A stretch of 64,000 bases of DNA, taken from assembly GCA_902792895.1 (NCBI GenBank), contig CADBBK010000025.1:1-64000 (forward strand), read 5' to 3'. Numbering within the stretch: position 1 is the stretch's first letter; each line of letters starts with the position of its first letter. This stretch comes from an uncultured Bacteroidales bacterium. Its GTDB lineage: Bacteria; Bacteroidota; Bacteroidia; Bacteroidales; Muribaculaceae. Below, in pieces: positions 40,467 through 49,376 of this stretch. Below the pieces are notes generated by a model. The model was not told where the DNA came from and did not search any database. It saw only the letters and a program-made list of their open reading frames with translations. The position numbers were made by a program, and so were the translations under genes.

Positions 40467-41966
40467 TTACTTCATGAACTTGGCGAAGTCGGTCTTGCGC
40501 ATGTCGCCGTCGTGCATCAGCGTGCTGTGGAAAGCGAAGGCGATGTCCGGGTTCATCATCACGTGGCCCTTCTTGGCGAGGCTCAGGTACTCGCGCAACA
40601 GGGGACGATAGACGGGATGAGCGGCATGCTCAATGATCTCGTGGGCGCACTGGATGGGATCCTTGCCGCGCAGGTCGGCGATACCCTGGTCGGTGATGAT
40701 GATGTCCACCGAGTGGGGGTTGTGGTCGGGGTAGGAAACCATGGGCACGATGGTGCTGATGCAGTCGTCCTTCTTGATCGACGGGCACAGGAAGATGCTC
40801 GTGTAGGCGTTGCGGGTGAAGTCGCCCGAGCCGCCGACGCCGTTCATCAGGCGGGTGCCGCTGACGTGAGTCGAGTTGATGTGACCATAGATGTCGGCCT
40901 CGATGGCGGTGTTCATCGTGATGACACCCAGACGGCGCACAACCTCGGGGTTGTTGCTGATCTCGCTGGGACGCATGAGCACCTTGTTGTGCAGGGCCTC
41001 GCCCTTCTCAAAGAACTCCATCATGGCCTGGCTGGAGAAAGTCATCGAGCAGGTGCTGGCAAACTTGCACTTGCCGCTCTCGAGCAGTTCGAGGACGCTG
41101 TCCTGGATCACCTCGGTATACATCTCAAACGGGGGGATGTCGGCGCTCTTGTCCAGGGCGTCGAGCACGGCGTTGGCGATGTTGCCCACACCACTCTGCA
41201 GGGGCAGGAACTCCTTGGGGATGCGACCCTGCTTGAGCTCGTTGACGAGGAAGGCACACACGTTGTGGCCGATGGCAGCGGTCACCTCATCGACGGGGGT
41301 GAAGGCACCCTCCTTGCTGATGGGCAGCGAAGTCTTGACAACGCCGAGGACCTTCTTGGGGTCGACATGGGCGGTGGGGGTACCCACGCGGTCATGAGGC
41401 GTGTAGATGGGGATCTCGCGACGGTAAGGCGGATCGTTGGGGGTATAAACATCGTGCATGCCGCGGATGGACTCGGGAATCTGGTCGTTGACCTCGACAA
41501 TCACCTTGTCGGCCATCTTGAGCCAGGTGGCGGTGTTGCCCATCGAGGTGCCCAGCACGAGTTCGCCGTCGTCGGTGATGCTCTGTGCCTCGACGATGGC
41601 GATGTCCATCTTGCCGTAGAAACCATAGCGGAACTCCTGTGCCAGCTCGCTCAGGTGGCGGTCGTTATAGTGGATAGCGCCACCGTTGATGGCCTTGCGC
41701 ATGTCGGGGTGTGACTGGTAGGGGGTGCGGAAGTTGAGTGCGTCGGCACGCGTCAGCTCACCATCGATGTGGTCGCTGGTCGATGCGCCGCTGAAGAGGT
41801 TGATCTTGAACTCGCGGCCTGCCTCATGCTCGCGCTTGGCGCGCTCGGCGATGGCAACGGGTACTGCTTGAGGGCAACCGGGTGAAGTAAAGCCCGAAAC
41901 TCCCACGGTGAAGCCATTTTGTACAAATTCGGCGGCTTCCTCGGCCGAAATAATCGGATAAATCAT
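40467..41966 (-). CDS. succinyl-CoA:acetate CoA-transferase / acetyl-CoA hydrolase family
   Basis: The 499-aa protein has the class I CoA-transferase features: N-terminal SGFTSPGCPQAVPVAIAERA, the GVGNIANAV oxyanion loop (about 255), the catalytic Glu in MYTEVIQDS (about 285), and GSGDF-type CoA-binding VGGSGDFTRNAY. It fits the Cat1/AarC type, which moves CoA between succinyl-CoA, acetyl-CoA and acetate. In succinate/propionate-forming Bacteroidales it recycles CoA and saves ATP, so it ties in with pckA and frd nearby. I cannot tell acetate from propionate preference. Confidence 0.9.
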   Translation of the reverse strand: MIYPIISAEEAAEFVQNGFTVGVSGFTSPGCPQAVPVAIAERAKREHEAGREFKINLFSGASTSDHIDGELTRADALNFRTPYQSHPDMRKAINGGAIHYNDRHLSELAQEFRYGFYGKMDIAIVEAQSITDDGELVLGTSMGNTATWLKMADKVIVEVNDQIPESIRGMHDVYTPNDPPYRREIPIYTPHDRVGTPTAHVDPKKVLGVVKTSLPISKEGAFTPVDEVTAAIGHNVCAFLVNELKQGRIPKEFLPLQSGVGNIANAVLDALDKSADIPPFEMYTEVIQDSVLELLESGKCKFASTCSMTFSSQAMMEFFEKGEALHNKVLMRPSEISNNPEVVRRLGVITMNTAIEADIYGHINSTHVSGTRLMNGVGGSGDFTRNAYTSIFLCPSIKKDDCISTIVPMVSYPDHNPHSVDIIITDQGIADLRGKDPIQCAHEIIEHAAHPVYRPLLREYLSLAKKGHVMMNPDIAFAFHSTLMHDGDMRKTDFAKFMK

Positions 41967-42019
41967 TTTATTAGTTTAAGTTTTTTAGTTTCTAGTCGCT
42001 AGTCTCTAGTTTCTAGTAT

Positions 42020-43339
42020 TTATTTGTTGAGTTTTGCTTTGATGGCAGCGGTGGCCTCTTCGTAGCCGGGCTTCTCGAGCAGGGCGAACATGTTCTTCTT
42101 GTAGGCCTCGACGCCGGGCTGGTCAAACGGGTTCACGCCCAGCATGTAACCGCTCACGCCGCAGGCTTTCTCAAAGAAGTAGATGAGTTGTCCCACAAAG
42201 CGCTCGTTGAGCCTCGGGATGGTGATGAGCAGGTTGGGCACGCCACCGTCGATGTGGGCCAGGCGGGTTCCCAGCTCGGCCATCTTGTTGACGTAGTCCA
42301 CGTTCTTGCCGGCGATGTAGTTGAGACCGTCCAGGTCCTTCTCGTCGCTGGGGATGATGACCTCATGGTCCTGGTCACCCACGCTGAGCACGGTCTCGAA
42401 GAGTGTGCGCTCGCCGTCCTGGATCATCTGGCCCATGCTGTGCAGGTCGGTGGTGAAATCGACGCTGGCGGGGAAGATGCCCTTGTGGCCCTTGCCCTCG
42501 CTCTCGCCGTAGAGCTGCTTCCACCACTCGGCCAGGAAGTGCAGGCGGGGGGTGAAGTTGGCGAGAATCTCAATCTTCTTGCCGTTGCGGTACAGTGCGT
42601 TGCGGGCGATGGCATAGTTGAGCACCTGCTCGTCTCCCTCACGCTCCATCTCGACGGCACCGGCCACGAGGGCTGTGATGTCAAATCCTGCCACGGCGAT
42701 GGGCAGCAGGCCCACAGGGGTGAGCACCGAGAAGCGTCCGCCCACGTCATCGGGGATGACATAGGTGGCATATCCCTCCTGGGTGGCGAGGCCACGCAGG
42801 GCGCCCCGACGTGCGTCGGTAACGGCGACGATGTTGCGCTGGGCAAATTCCTTGCCCTCCTGACGCTCAAGCATGTCCTTGAAGATGCGGAAGGCGATGC
42901 CCGGTTCGGTCGTGGTTCCTGACTTGGAGATGACGATGATGCCGAACTTGTGTCCCTTCACCAGGTCAATCATGTCATAGAGGTAGTCCTCGCCGATATT
43001 GCTGCCGGCAAACAGGACCTTGGGACCGTTGCCGCTCTTGTAGGCGGCAAAGTGGTCGCTCAGGGCCTCGATGACGGCCTTGGCACCCAGGTAGCTGCCT
43101 CCGATGCCGATGCAGATGACATACTCACACTCGCTGCGCAGCTGTGCGGCGCTCTTGCCGATGGCTTGCAGCTGCTCCTCGTCGATGCTGCTGGGCAGGT
43201 GCAGCCATCCCAGGAAGTCGTTGCCCAGTCCGGAACCGCTCTCCAGCGTCTGCTTGGCGGCCATTGCTTCATCGTGCAGACCTTGTGTCTCCAGCCCTTC
43301 GAGGGCAAACTTGCTGATGACTTGAATTTTCTCGTTCAT
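42020..43339 (-). CDS. pgi: glucose-6-phosphate isomerase
   Basis: The 439-aa enzyme starts at ATG 43339 ([17 protein letters not shown]). The longer frame upstream overlaps the next gene and is not coding. PGI motifs are present: [35 protein letters not shown], signature [19 protein letters not shown] and the lysine-bearing C-terminal [13 protein letters not shown]. It interconverts glucose-6-P and fructose-6-P, so it also connects fructose from the fructan locus to the hexose pool. It follows the acetyltransferase gene by 22 bp and is probably co-transcribed. Confidence 0.95.
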   Translation of the reverse strand: MNEKIQVISKFALEGLETQGLHDEAMAAKQTLESGSGLGNDFLGWLHLPSSIDEEQLQAIGKSAAQLRSECEYVICIGIGGSYLGAKAVIEALSDHFAAYKSGNGPKVLFAGSNIGEDYLYDMIDLVKGHKFGIIVISKSGTTTEPGIAFRIFKDMLERQEGKEFAQRNIVAVTDARRGALRGLATQEGYATYVIPDDVGGRFSVLTPVGLLPIAVAGFDITALVAGAVEMEREGDEQVLNYAIARNALYRNGKKIEILANFTPRLHFLAEWWKQLYGESEGKGHKGIFPASVDFTTDLHSMGQMIQDGERTLFETVLSVGDQDHEVIIPSDEKDLDGLNYIAGKNVDYVNKMAELGTRLAHIDGGVPNLLITIPRLNERFVGQLIYFFEKACGVSGYMLGVNPFDQPGVEAYKKNMFALLEKPGYEEATAAIKAKLNK

Positions 43340-43361
43340 AATATTGCAGTTGTTAGTTTTA

Positions 43362-44495
43362 CTAGATTTCTTTGGTGTAGGCGCGGCGGCGCTTGTGCTG
43401 GTCGGTTTCGAAGTATTCCCACTGCTTGAGCACCTTGCTGTTGAGTTCCAGCTCGCGGTTGCTCTCGGCATGCTTGTATCCATTGGCATTGAAGCAGGGG
43501 ATCAGGTCGGTGAACAGCAACGAGTTCACGCCCTTGTTCTGGAACTCGGGCTTGACGGCGATGAGCATCAGGTCCACCACGTCGTTGTGCTTGAACGCGT
43601 GCAGCAGGGGCTTCCATCCCATGGGGAAGAGGCGTCCGCGGTTCTTGATGAGCGCCTTGGCCATCGACGGGATGGAGATGCCCACGGCGATGAGTTCACG
43701 CGTGTCCTTGTTGATGGCCATTGCCAGGTCGTTCAACGGCAGGAAGGGCAGGTACATCTTGATGTAGTGCTTAATCTGCTTGTCGGACAGGGGCGAGTAG
43801 CCGAAGATGTCGTCATAGGCCACGTTGATCAGCTTGAAGATGGCATCGCCGTAGTCGTTGACGAGCTTCTTGCGGTCAGTGTACTTGATGGTCGTCAGGT
43901 TGTAGCGCTCGGCGACGAGGTTGGAAATGCGGACCATCTTCTCGGGAATGTCCTTCGGGATGGTGATGAGCAGCTCAATCCAGTCGGCATCCTTGACAAA
44001 GCCCAGGCGCTCGATGTGCTTGGGATAGTAGGGGTAGTTGTAGATACCCCCGCTAGTGCCCACACGTTCAAAGCCCTCGACGAGCATGCCCTCGGGGTCC
44101 ATGTCGGTAAAACTTAGGGGACCTGTCAGGTGCTCCATGCCCTTGCTCTTGCCCCAACGTGTCACGGCGTCGATGAGGGCGTCAACCACCTCGGCATCGT
44201 CGATGAAGTCGATGTAGCTGAAGCGGGCCTCCTTCTTGTTGCTGCGCTCGTTGACCACATGGTTGATGATGCCGGCGACGCGGCCCACAATCTTGCCGTC
44301 GCGATAGGCCAGGTAATAGACGGCCTCGCAGAAGTCAAATGCCGGGTTCTTGTCGGGCCTGAGCGTGTTCACCTCGTCCGTCACCAGTGGCGGGACAAAA
44401 TACTCGCTGTCGCGGTACAGCGTGTCGATGGGGAAATGGACAAACTTGAGCAGATTGCGCTTGGTGGGTTGGATTTCTCTGATTTCTACAGCCAT
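43362..44495 (-). CDS. GNAT-like acetyltransferase, Bacteroidota-specific type
   Basis: The 377-aa protein has an N-terminal region ([35 protein letters not shown]) and GNAT-type segments in two places ([20 protein letters not shown] near 85; [24 protein letters not shown] near 315, with an acetyl-CoA loop of the QNKGV type). It resembles the YghO-like family found upstream or downstream of house-keeping genes in many Bacteroidota. The substrate is not known. It ends 22 bp before pgi on the same strand. Confidence 0.8.
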   Translation of the reverse strand: MAVEIREIQPTKRNLLKFVHFPIDTLYRDSEYFVPPLVTDEVNTLRPDKNPAFDFCEAVYYLAYRDGKIVGRVAGIINHVVNERSNKKEARFSYIDFIDDAEVVDALIDAVTRWGKSKGMEHLTGPLSFTDMDPEGMLVEGFERVGTSGGIYNYPYYPKHIERLGFVKDADWIELLITIPKDIPEKMVRISNLVAERYNLTTIKYTDRKKLVNDYGDAIFKLINVAYDDIFGYSPLSDKQIKHYIKMYLPFLPLNDLAMAINKDTRELIAVGISIPSMAKALIKNRGRLFPMGWKPLLHAFKHNDVVDLMLIAVKPEFQNKGVNSLLFTDLIPCFNANGYKHAESNRELELNSKVLKQWEYFETDQHKRRRAYTKEI

Positions 44496-44548
44496 GGGTT
44501 GTACGGATTTTATTGGCTAGTGGTCGGCCACTAGTCCATTAGCATTGT

Positions 44549-44659
44549 TTATCCCGTAAAGGCGACATTGTTGAGCCACCACAGCAGTGCGAGCACGCCT
44601 GCCAGGAGGAGGTCCAGCACGAGGAAGAACCAGAAGTAATATCGCTTCTCGGGATTCAT
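44549..44659 (-). CDS. 36-aa single-helix membrane microprotein
   Basis: An ATG at 44659 opens MNPEKRYYFWFFLVLDLLLA then GVLALLWWLNNVAFTG, stop at 44549. It has a short charged N-terminus, one strong transmembrane helix (about 8-29) and a short polar tail. It sits 13 bp after the zinc-ribbon gene and 53 bp before the acetyltransferase gene, all on the same strand, in otherwise tightly packed DNA. Codon use is like that of the neighbours. A hairpin (44517-44534) follows it. Function unknown; such small proteins often modulate a membrane partner. Confidence 0.65.
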   Translation of the reverse strand: MNPEKRYYFWFFLVLDLLLAGVLALLWWLNNVAFTG

Positions 44660-44672
44660 GATTCGTTATTGG

Positions 44673-46139
44673 TTAGTTGGATGATTTGGCTTTGTCATGC
44701 ACCAGGTCATAGGTGATGGAACCGCTAGGCGTCTTGATGAGCACATGGTTGTCGCTGTGGAAGCTGATGCCCGAGGCCGAGCCGTTCTTGCCGCTATAGA
44801 TGGTGAAGTACTTGCGGGTGTTCTTGTTGAAGCCGACAACCGAGCCCTTGGTGTCCAGGAATACCAGATAGCGGTCGTTCTCGAGCTTATCCTTGATTTC
44901 CCTCATGTTGATGATGGGCTTGTCGTACTGGGTGGGCTTCATCTTCACTTCCTCACCCTCCTTGAGTTTGTCCATGTTCTCGGCGTTGTCATGGTCCCAC
45001 TTGGCTCCGGCGTTCTCCTCGCCCTCGAGGGCTTTTTCTTCCTCTTCCTTGGCCTTGGCTTCTTCCTCAGCGTCTATCTCGTCCTGGGTGGCAACATGGA
45101 TGGCGCCGATGCTGGCGGCCTCCTGGCGCAGGAAACTGCGCTCGCTGCTGCTGGTGTTCTCGAGCGGTCCACGGCAGTAGACATACTGGCGGCCGTCGCT
45201 GCGGGAACGGATGGTACCGTCGTAGGTGAGTGTGGTCAGTTTCTTGCCCTCGGGCTCAAACAGGCACAAGGTCACGCGGCCGTTGTTGCCCTCGCCGGCA
45301 CCCTTGAGGTGGTTGAGGAAGGCAAAATACAGGCATTGCTTGCCGTCAACGGTCACGGCACGGGGCACGTTCATGGCATCGGCGATGAGCGATGAGTGGT
45401 CCATGACGATGTTGCGGCCGTCGAAGTACTTGGTCTGGGCCAGTTCGGTCTTCCACTGTGCTCCGTCGCGGGTGAGGTTATAGACCTTGATGAAGGGGCG
45501 GTCGGTATCGTCCTTGTAGGTCACACCGATCAGGTGCTCAGGGGCATTGGGGTCGCTGCTGTTGAGGCGCACGGCACAACCGGTGTAGGCCTTGTCCTCG
45601 GTGAAGTTGTTACGGCTCAACTCGGCATTGAACACTGCCATCGGGTCCTGGCTGCCCTCGGCAATCAGGGCGACGCTGTCGGCCTGGTTGGCCAGTCGGT
45701 CATTCTCCTGGCTGTTGCAGTGGCGCAGCAGGCTCAGCAGGCCGATGATCAGAGCGGCAGCGACGATGCCGATGATCAGGTTGCGGTCATAGTGCGAGCG
45801 ACCGCCGCCGTTATCGTCATCATCATCGTCCTCGGGCTCCACGGGCTCGGGCTGTTGCCAGGCGTTGGCTGGCTGGCGCCGTGCTGCCGCGCGTTGCTCG
45901 TTGTAGGTCATCCCTTGCTGGCTGGGACGGCTTGCCGGCGGCGTGGTGACGCTGCTGGTCGATGGTGTGTTCTGGACTTCTTGCTCAACGGCCTTGCCGC
46001 ACAGGGGGCAGAAGACTGATGAGGCGGGAATCTGCTTGCCGCAATGGGGGCAAGGCATGTCTTTACTCATGCGGTAGCCGCAACGGTTGCAGAAAACTGA
46101 ACCTTCGGGAACCTCGTGTCCGCAATGTTGACATCTCAT
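44673..46139 (-). CDS. double zinc-ribbon membrane protein, unknown function
   Basis: The 488-aa protein opens with two zinc ribbons (CQHC..CNRC about 3-20; CPHC..CPLC about 30-47), then a low-complexity linker with a run of Asp (about 102-110). A single transmembrane helix follows (NLIIGIVAAALIIGLLSLL about 118-136), then a large extracytoplasmic domain. The latter includes a Glu/Lys/Ala-rich segment (about 355-390) and repeats of beta-type sequence (YLVFLDTKGSVVGFNKNTRKYFTIYSG). No enzyme motif is recognised. A complete promoter is at 46188-46218. Confidence 0.8.
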   Translation of the reverse strand: MRCQHCGHEVPEGSVFCNRCGYRMSKDMPCPHCGKQIPASSVFCPLCGKAVEQEVQNTPSTSSVTTPPASRPSQQGMTYNEQRAAARRQPANAWQQPEPVEPEDDDDDDNGGGRSHYDRNLIIGIVAAALIIGLLSLLRHCNSQENDRLANQADSVALIAEGSQDPMAVFNAELSRNNFTEDKAYTGCAVRLNSSDPNAPEHLIGVTYKDDTDRPFIKVYNLTRDGAQWKTELAQTKYFDGRNIVMDHSSLIADAMNVPRAVTVDGKQCLYFAFLNHLKGAGEGNNGRVTLCLFEPEGKKLTTLTYDGTIRSRSDGRQYVYCRGPLENTSSSERSFLRQEAASIGAIHVATQDEIDAEEEAKAKEEEEKALEGEENAGAKWDHDNAENMDKLKEGEEVKMKPTQYDKPIINMREIKDKLENDRYLVFLDTKGSVVGFNKNTRKYFTIYSGKNGSASGISFHSDNHVLIKTPSGSITYDLVHDKAKSSN

Positions 46140-46187
46140 AATCGTAGTCTGTTTAAGCGTTTTTAAACTTCGTTTAATTTTAAACTA

Positions 46188-46218
46188 CAAAGGTAGTGCA
46201 AATCACTTGCAGGGCAAA
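46188..46218 (-). promoter_or_regulatory. promoter with both consensus boxes
   Basis: On the minus strand TTTG (46218 to 46215), a 19-bp spacer and TACCTTTG (46195 to 46188), 48 bp upstream of ATG 46139. Confidence 0.75.
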
Positions 46219-46226
46219 CAACTTTA

Positions 46227-46286
46227 GGCGGTTTTTTGCAAAAAACCGCCAATTTCCCCATCGGTCACCCGTCTGGTCACCGATGG
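46227..46286 (-). terminator. terminator region of the 220-aa membrane protein
   Basis: Two hairpins: CCCCATCGGT/ACCGATGGGG (46257-46286), then the fully palindromic GGCGGTTTTTTG/CAAAAAACCGCC (46227-46250), which supplies T-runs on both strands. Confidence 0.7.
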
Positions 46287-46307
46287 GGCGCTATGATAAG
46301 TCGCTGA

Positions 46308-46970
46308 TTAGCAACTCATGTAGAATTTGGTGTAGATGGCCCACTCCTGCAGATGAGCAGCCCAAATTGCTATGGCGTATAAGTTGCCGATGAGCAGGAC
46401 GATGGCCAGATTGATGTCGGCATGGTTTTTCCGGATGATGCCTTTCACCAGGCGTACCAACGTTGTTGCCAGCAGGAGCATGGCCATTACGATAGTGATG
46501 ATGTGGGCGTAGGCTGGGGGCGTGGGTAGATCACTACATTGGAGAATGTCCGGCGGAAGGTTGCAGACAAAGAATATGCCGAGGCCAAAGGTTGCCAGAC
46601 CGTTGATTACCAGTGTTATAACATTCATGCTCGACTGCTCTATTCCGTAATATAAAGCGAGAAGTGGATAGAAGACCAGAAATGGTATACCTAGCAAGAC
46701 CATCCCAGTTAATATGTCATCGTTAGTGCGCTCAAAAGCATAGTTCCATAAACCTGGGTACAACACAAGGAAATGAATAAAAGCAGCCACGAGGGTGAAA
46801 ACCAGCCAGAGCGTGAACTGCAGACTGCGGGTCTTCCAGGCTGCAACAGCCAAGCACACAATCAGAATGCCCCATGCAATGTGAATCAGCGGCAGGGTGT
46901 GATTAACCAGAGCATCGCTCCATACCAACAGGTTGTTGAAGTTCTCCTGAAGATTTAAGATGTCAAACAT
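46308..46970 (-). CDS. seven-helix membrane protein, unknown function
   Basis: The 220-aa protein has about six or seven predicted transmembrane helices (e.g. LIHIAWGILIVCLAVAAW, LWLVFTLVAAFIHFLVLY, MVLLGIPFLVFYPLLALYYGI, IITIVMAMLLLATTLVRLV). The first 28 residues are polar. No conserved motif or family is recognised. It is followed by terminators and has no linked neighbour; the 277-bp gap upstream holds only the promoter of the divergent nagB-like gene and nothing else I can support. Confidence 0.7.
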   Translation of the reverse strand: MFDILNLQENFNNLLVWSDALVNHTLPLIHIAWGILIVCLAVAAWKTRSLQFTLWLVFTLVAAFIHFLVLYPGLWNYAFERTNDDILTGMVLLGIPFLVFYPLLALYYGIEQSSMNVITLVINGLATFGLGIFFVCNLPPDILQCSDLPTPPAYAHIITIVMAMLLLATTLVRLVKGIIRKNHADINLAIVLLIGNLYAIAIWAAHLQEWAIYTKFYMSC

Positions 46971-47213
46971 AATTCATGGAATTAAGAGGGGTAATTAAAT
47001 TGAATAATACTAGTAACTTGTAGCGTTATCCGCTAGATGGGGTAGGATTAGGGGTGCGTCATGAGGAAGCATCCTCATCATATCATCATCATTTGCATAG
47101 CAATAATCGTTCCATCGGTGCGGGTTGCTGCTGTCGATGATGGTAAACTGCTGAAAAATGCTTGTTTTTTGGAGGTTGATGCACGATTTTGATGATTGTA
47201 TCGAAAAAATGCT

Positions 47214-47221
47214 TACTTTTG
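47214..47221 (+). promoter_or_regulatory. -7 box of the NagB-like/PIG-L gene
   Basis: TACTTTTG, 26 bp upstream of ATG 47248; TTTG at 47188-47191 lies 22 bp before it. Confidence 0.55.
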
Positions 47222-47247
47222 CTTTTGGTTAATACAAGGTAAAAAAG

Positions 47248-49236
47248 ATGAAGACGGATTTAAAGACGAATATCAAGTTGTATCAGGTTTCCAGCCGATA
47301 TTATCGTCCCGAAAATGAGATAGAACTCGCCTCGCTGACGCGATACGAGAAAGTGCCCACTACGGTCATGGGCAATGCCGATGAAGGCGCCCGCGAGGCC
47401 GCCCGCGAGGCCGCCCAGGTAATCGCCCGCTGTGTCGAGACGCGTGGGCGCTGCGTCATCGGATTTGGCGCCGGCCGCCATGTGGTCAAGGTCTATGACG
47501 AGTTGGTCAAACTGTATTTTGCCGACAAGGTGAGTTTTGCCAACGTGGTGGCCTTTGACCTGAGTGAACTGGGCTTGGGCGGTGACGAGGAACTCAGCCT
47601 GCATGACTACTTGAACGAGCACCTGTACGCCAAGGTGGACATCGAGCACAACAACATCCACACCTTCAAGTACTTGTCCCACATCGAGGACGTTCACGGG
47701 CTGTGCAAGGCCTATGAGCGTGAAATCATCGATGCCGGTGGGCTGGACCTGGTGCTGTGTGACATCAACAACGATGGCTCCATTGCCTACAACGAGCCGG
47801 GCTCGGCGCGCAACAGCGCCTGCCGCCTGATGCTGCTGGGCAGTGACTCCCGCAGTAGGGTGGCCGAGGACTTGCAGAGCGACCTCGTGCCCAAGACGGC
47901 CGTCACGCTGGGCATCGGCAACATCCTGTCGGCTGCCAGCATCATCTGCGTGGCATGGGAGGAGGACTCGGCCCAGGCCTTGTATGACACCATCGAGGGC
48001 AACATGACCGACCTGGTGCCCGCCTCGTTCCTGCAGGTTCATAGCGAGGCCATGATCATTGCCGACCTGGATGCCGCCTCGCGGCTGACGCGCATCAGTT
48101 ATCCGTGGAAGGTGACCTCATGTGAATGGAACGACTATCTCATCCGCCGTGCCATCGTGTGGTTGAGCGCCCAGACGGGCAAACCTGTGCTGCAACTCAC
48201 CAACAAGGACTATAACGACAACGGCCTGAGCGAGCTGGTGGCCCTGTTTGACTCGGCCTATAATGTCAACATCAAGATATTCAACGACCTGCAGCACACC
48301 ATCACGGGCTGGCCCGGCGGCAAACCTGATGCCGACGACACCTACCGCCCGGAGCGTGCAACGCCTTATCCCAAGCGTGTGCTGGTGTTCAGCCCCCATC
48401 CCGACGATGCGGTAGTGTCGATGGGTGGTACCGTGCGGCGCCTGGTGCAGCAAGGGCATGACGTGAGCATCGCTTTCCAGACCGATGCCGATGTCGCCGT
48501 GAGTGACGAGGACCTGCTGCGCAGCGTCTTGTTGGCCGACCGCCTGACGCGCCGTTTTGAGGGCGGCGGATTCAAGTTTATCGAGCAGACGTTGGCCCAG
48601 TTGCTGGGCAATACCAACGCTGGTGCCCCCGATAGTGACGACATGCGTTTCTTCAAGGGCTCCATCATGCTGAGTGAGGCCATGATGGCTTGCCGCCAGA
48701 TGGGAGTGCCCAAGAAGAACCTCTACGACCTGAGGATGCCGTTCTACGTCAATGACCCCCATGGCCAGGGCAAAGTCAGCGATGCCGACGTCGCCGTCAT
48801 CCAGGACCTCATCCAGCGCCTGCAACCGCACCAGATATTTGTGGACAATGACCTGGTGGACCCGCATGGCACCCATGTGCGTGCCACCACAGCGGTGCTG
48901 CATGCCCTGGACAACCTCAAGGACGAGCCGTTCATGCGCGACTGCCGCGTGTGGCTCTATCGCGGCCAGTGGGGGCAGTGGGATGTGGACCAGGTGGAGA
49001 TGGCGGTGCCCATGAGCCCCGAGGAGTTTGGCGACAAGCGTGCTGCTATCCTGCAGTTCCATTCCCAGATCCACGATGCGCCGTTCCGTTCCAACGCCGA
49101 TGCCCAACTGCCGTGGCAACGCTCCATCGAGCGCAACCGCGACCTGGCAGAGCGTTATCAGCAATTGGGACTGGCCACCTACGAAGCCATCGAGGCGTTT
49201 GTGCAATACCGCTTCCGTCCCGACGAGGCAGACTAA
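47248..49236 (+). CDS. NagB-like deaminase domain fused to PIG-L deacetylase
   Basis: The 662-aa protein joins a glucosamine-6-phosphate deaminase-like domain (about 1-290) to a LmbE/PIG-L deacetylase domain (about 375-640). The PIG-L part has the metal motif SPHPDDAV (His384, Asp386-387) and the distal DPHGTHV. In the NagB part the residues matching E. coli Asp72 and His143 are Ser106 (FDLSEL) and Ser178 (NNDGSIAYNEPGS), while the Asp141 and Glu148 equivalents (Asp176, Glu183) remain. I recall that Bacteroides homologues of this fusion also lack the normal residues. Deacetylation of an amino sugar is plausible; classical NagB activity is doubtful. Confidence 0.85.
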   Translation: MKTDLKTNIKLYQVSSRYYRPENEIELASLTRYEKVPTTVMGNADEGAREAAREAAQVIARCVETRGRCVIGFGAGRHVVKVYDELVKLYFADKVSFANVVAFDLSELGLGGDEELSLHDYLNEHLYAKVDIEHNNIHTFKYLSHIEDVHGLCKAYEREIIDAGGLDLVLCDINNDGSIAYNEPGSARNSACRLMLLGSDSRSRVAEDLQSDLVPKTAVTLGIGNILSAASIICVAWEEDSAQALYDTIEGNMTDLVPASFLQVHSEAMIIADLDAASRLTRISYPWKVTSCEWNDYLIRRAIVWLSAQTGKPVLQLTNKDYNDNGLSELVALFDSAYNVNIKIFNDLQHTITGWPGGKPDADDTYRPERATPYPKRVLVFSPHPDDAVVSMGGTVRRLVQQGHDVSIAFQTDADVAVSDEDLLRSVLLADRLTRRFEGGGFKFIEQTLAQLLGNTNAGAPDSDDMRFFKGSIMLSEAMMACRQMGVPKKNLYDLRMPFYVNDPHGQGKVSDADVAVIQDLIQRLQPHQIFVDNDLVDPHGTHVRATTAVLHALDNLKDEPFMRDCRVWLYRGQWGQWDVDQVEMAVPMSPEEFGDKRAAILQFHSQIHDAPFRSNADAQLPWQRSIERNRDLAERYQQLGLATYEAIEAFVQYRFRPDEAD

Positions 49237-49317
49237 TTAATTGAGCTATAACTCTTTATAATTCTGTTTGATTTCTCGGCCGTTAGGCCGATAATAAATC
49301 CAGACTCAGATTATGAC

Positions 49318-49359
49318 ACAACAAGCGGGCATGTCATCGATGGCATGCCCGCTTGTTGT
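49318..49359. terminator. bidirectional terminator
   Basis: ACAACAAGCGGGCATG (49318-49333) is perfectly complementary to CATGCCCGCTTGTTGT (49344-49359), 10-nt loop. It lies between convergent genes ending at 49236 and 49377. Confidence 0.85.
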
Positions 49360-49376
49360 CTGGTTTGGATGTGGGG

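Noticed and set aside
47061-47192. 43-codon plus-strand frame with hydrophobic start (HHIIIICIAIIVPSV)
   Set aside because: It runs up to the -33 region of the next gene and has low-complexity sequence; coding not supported.
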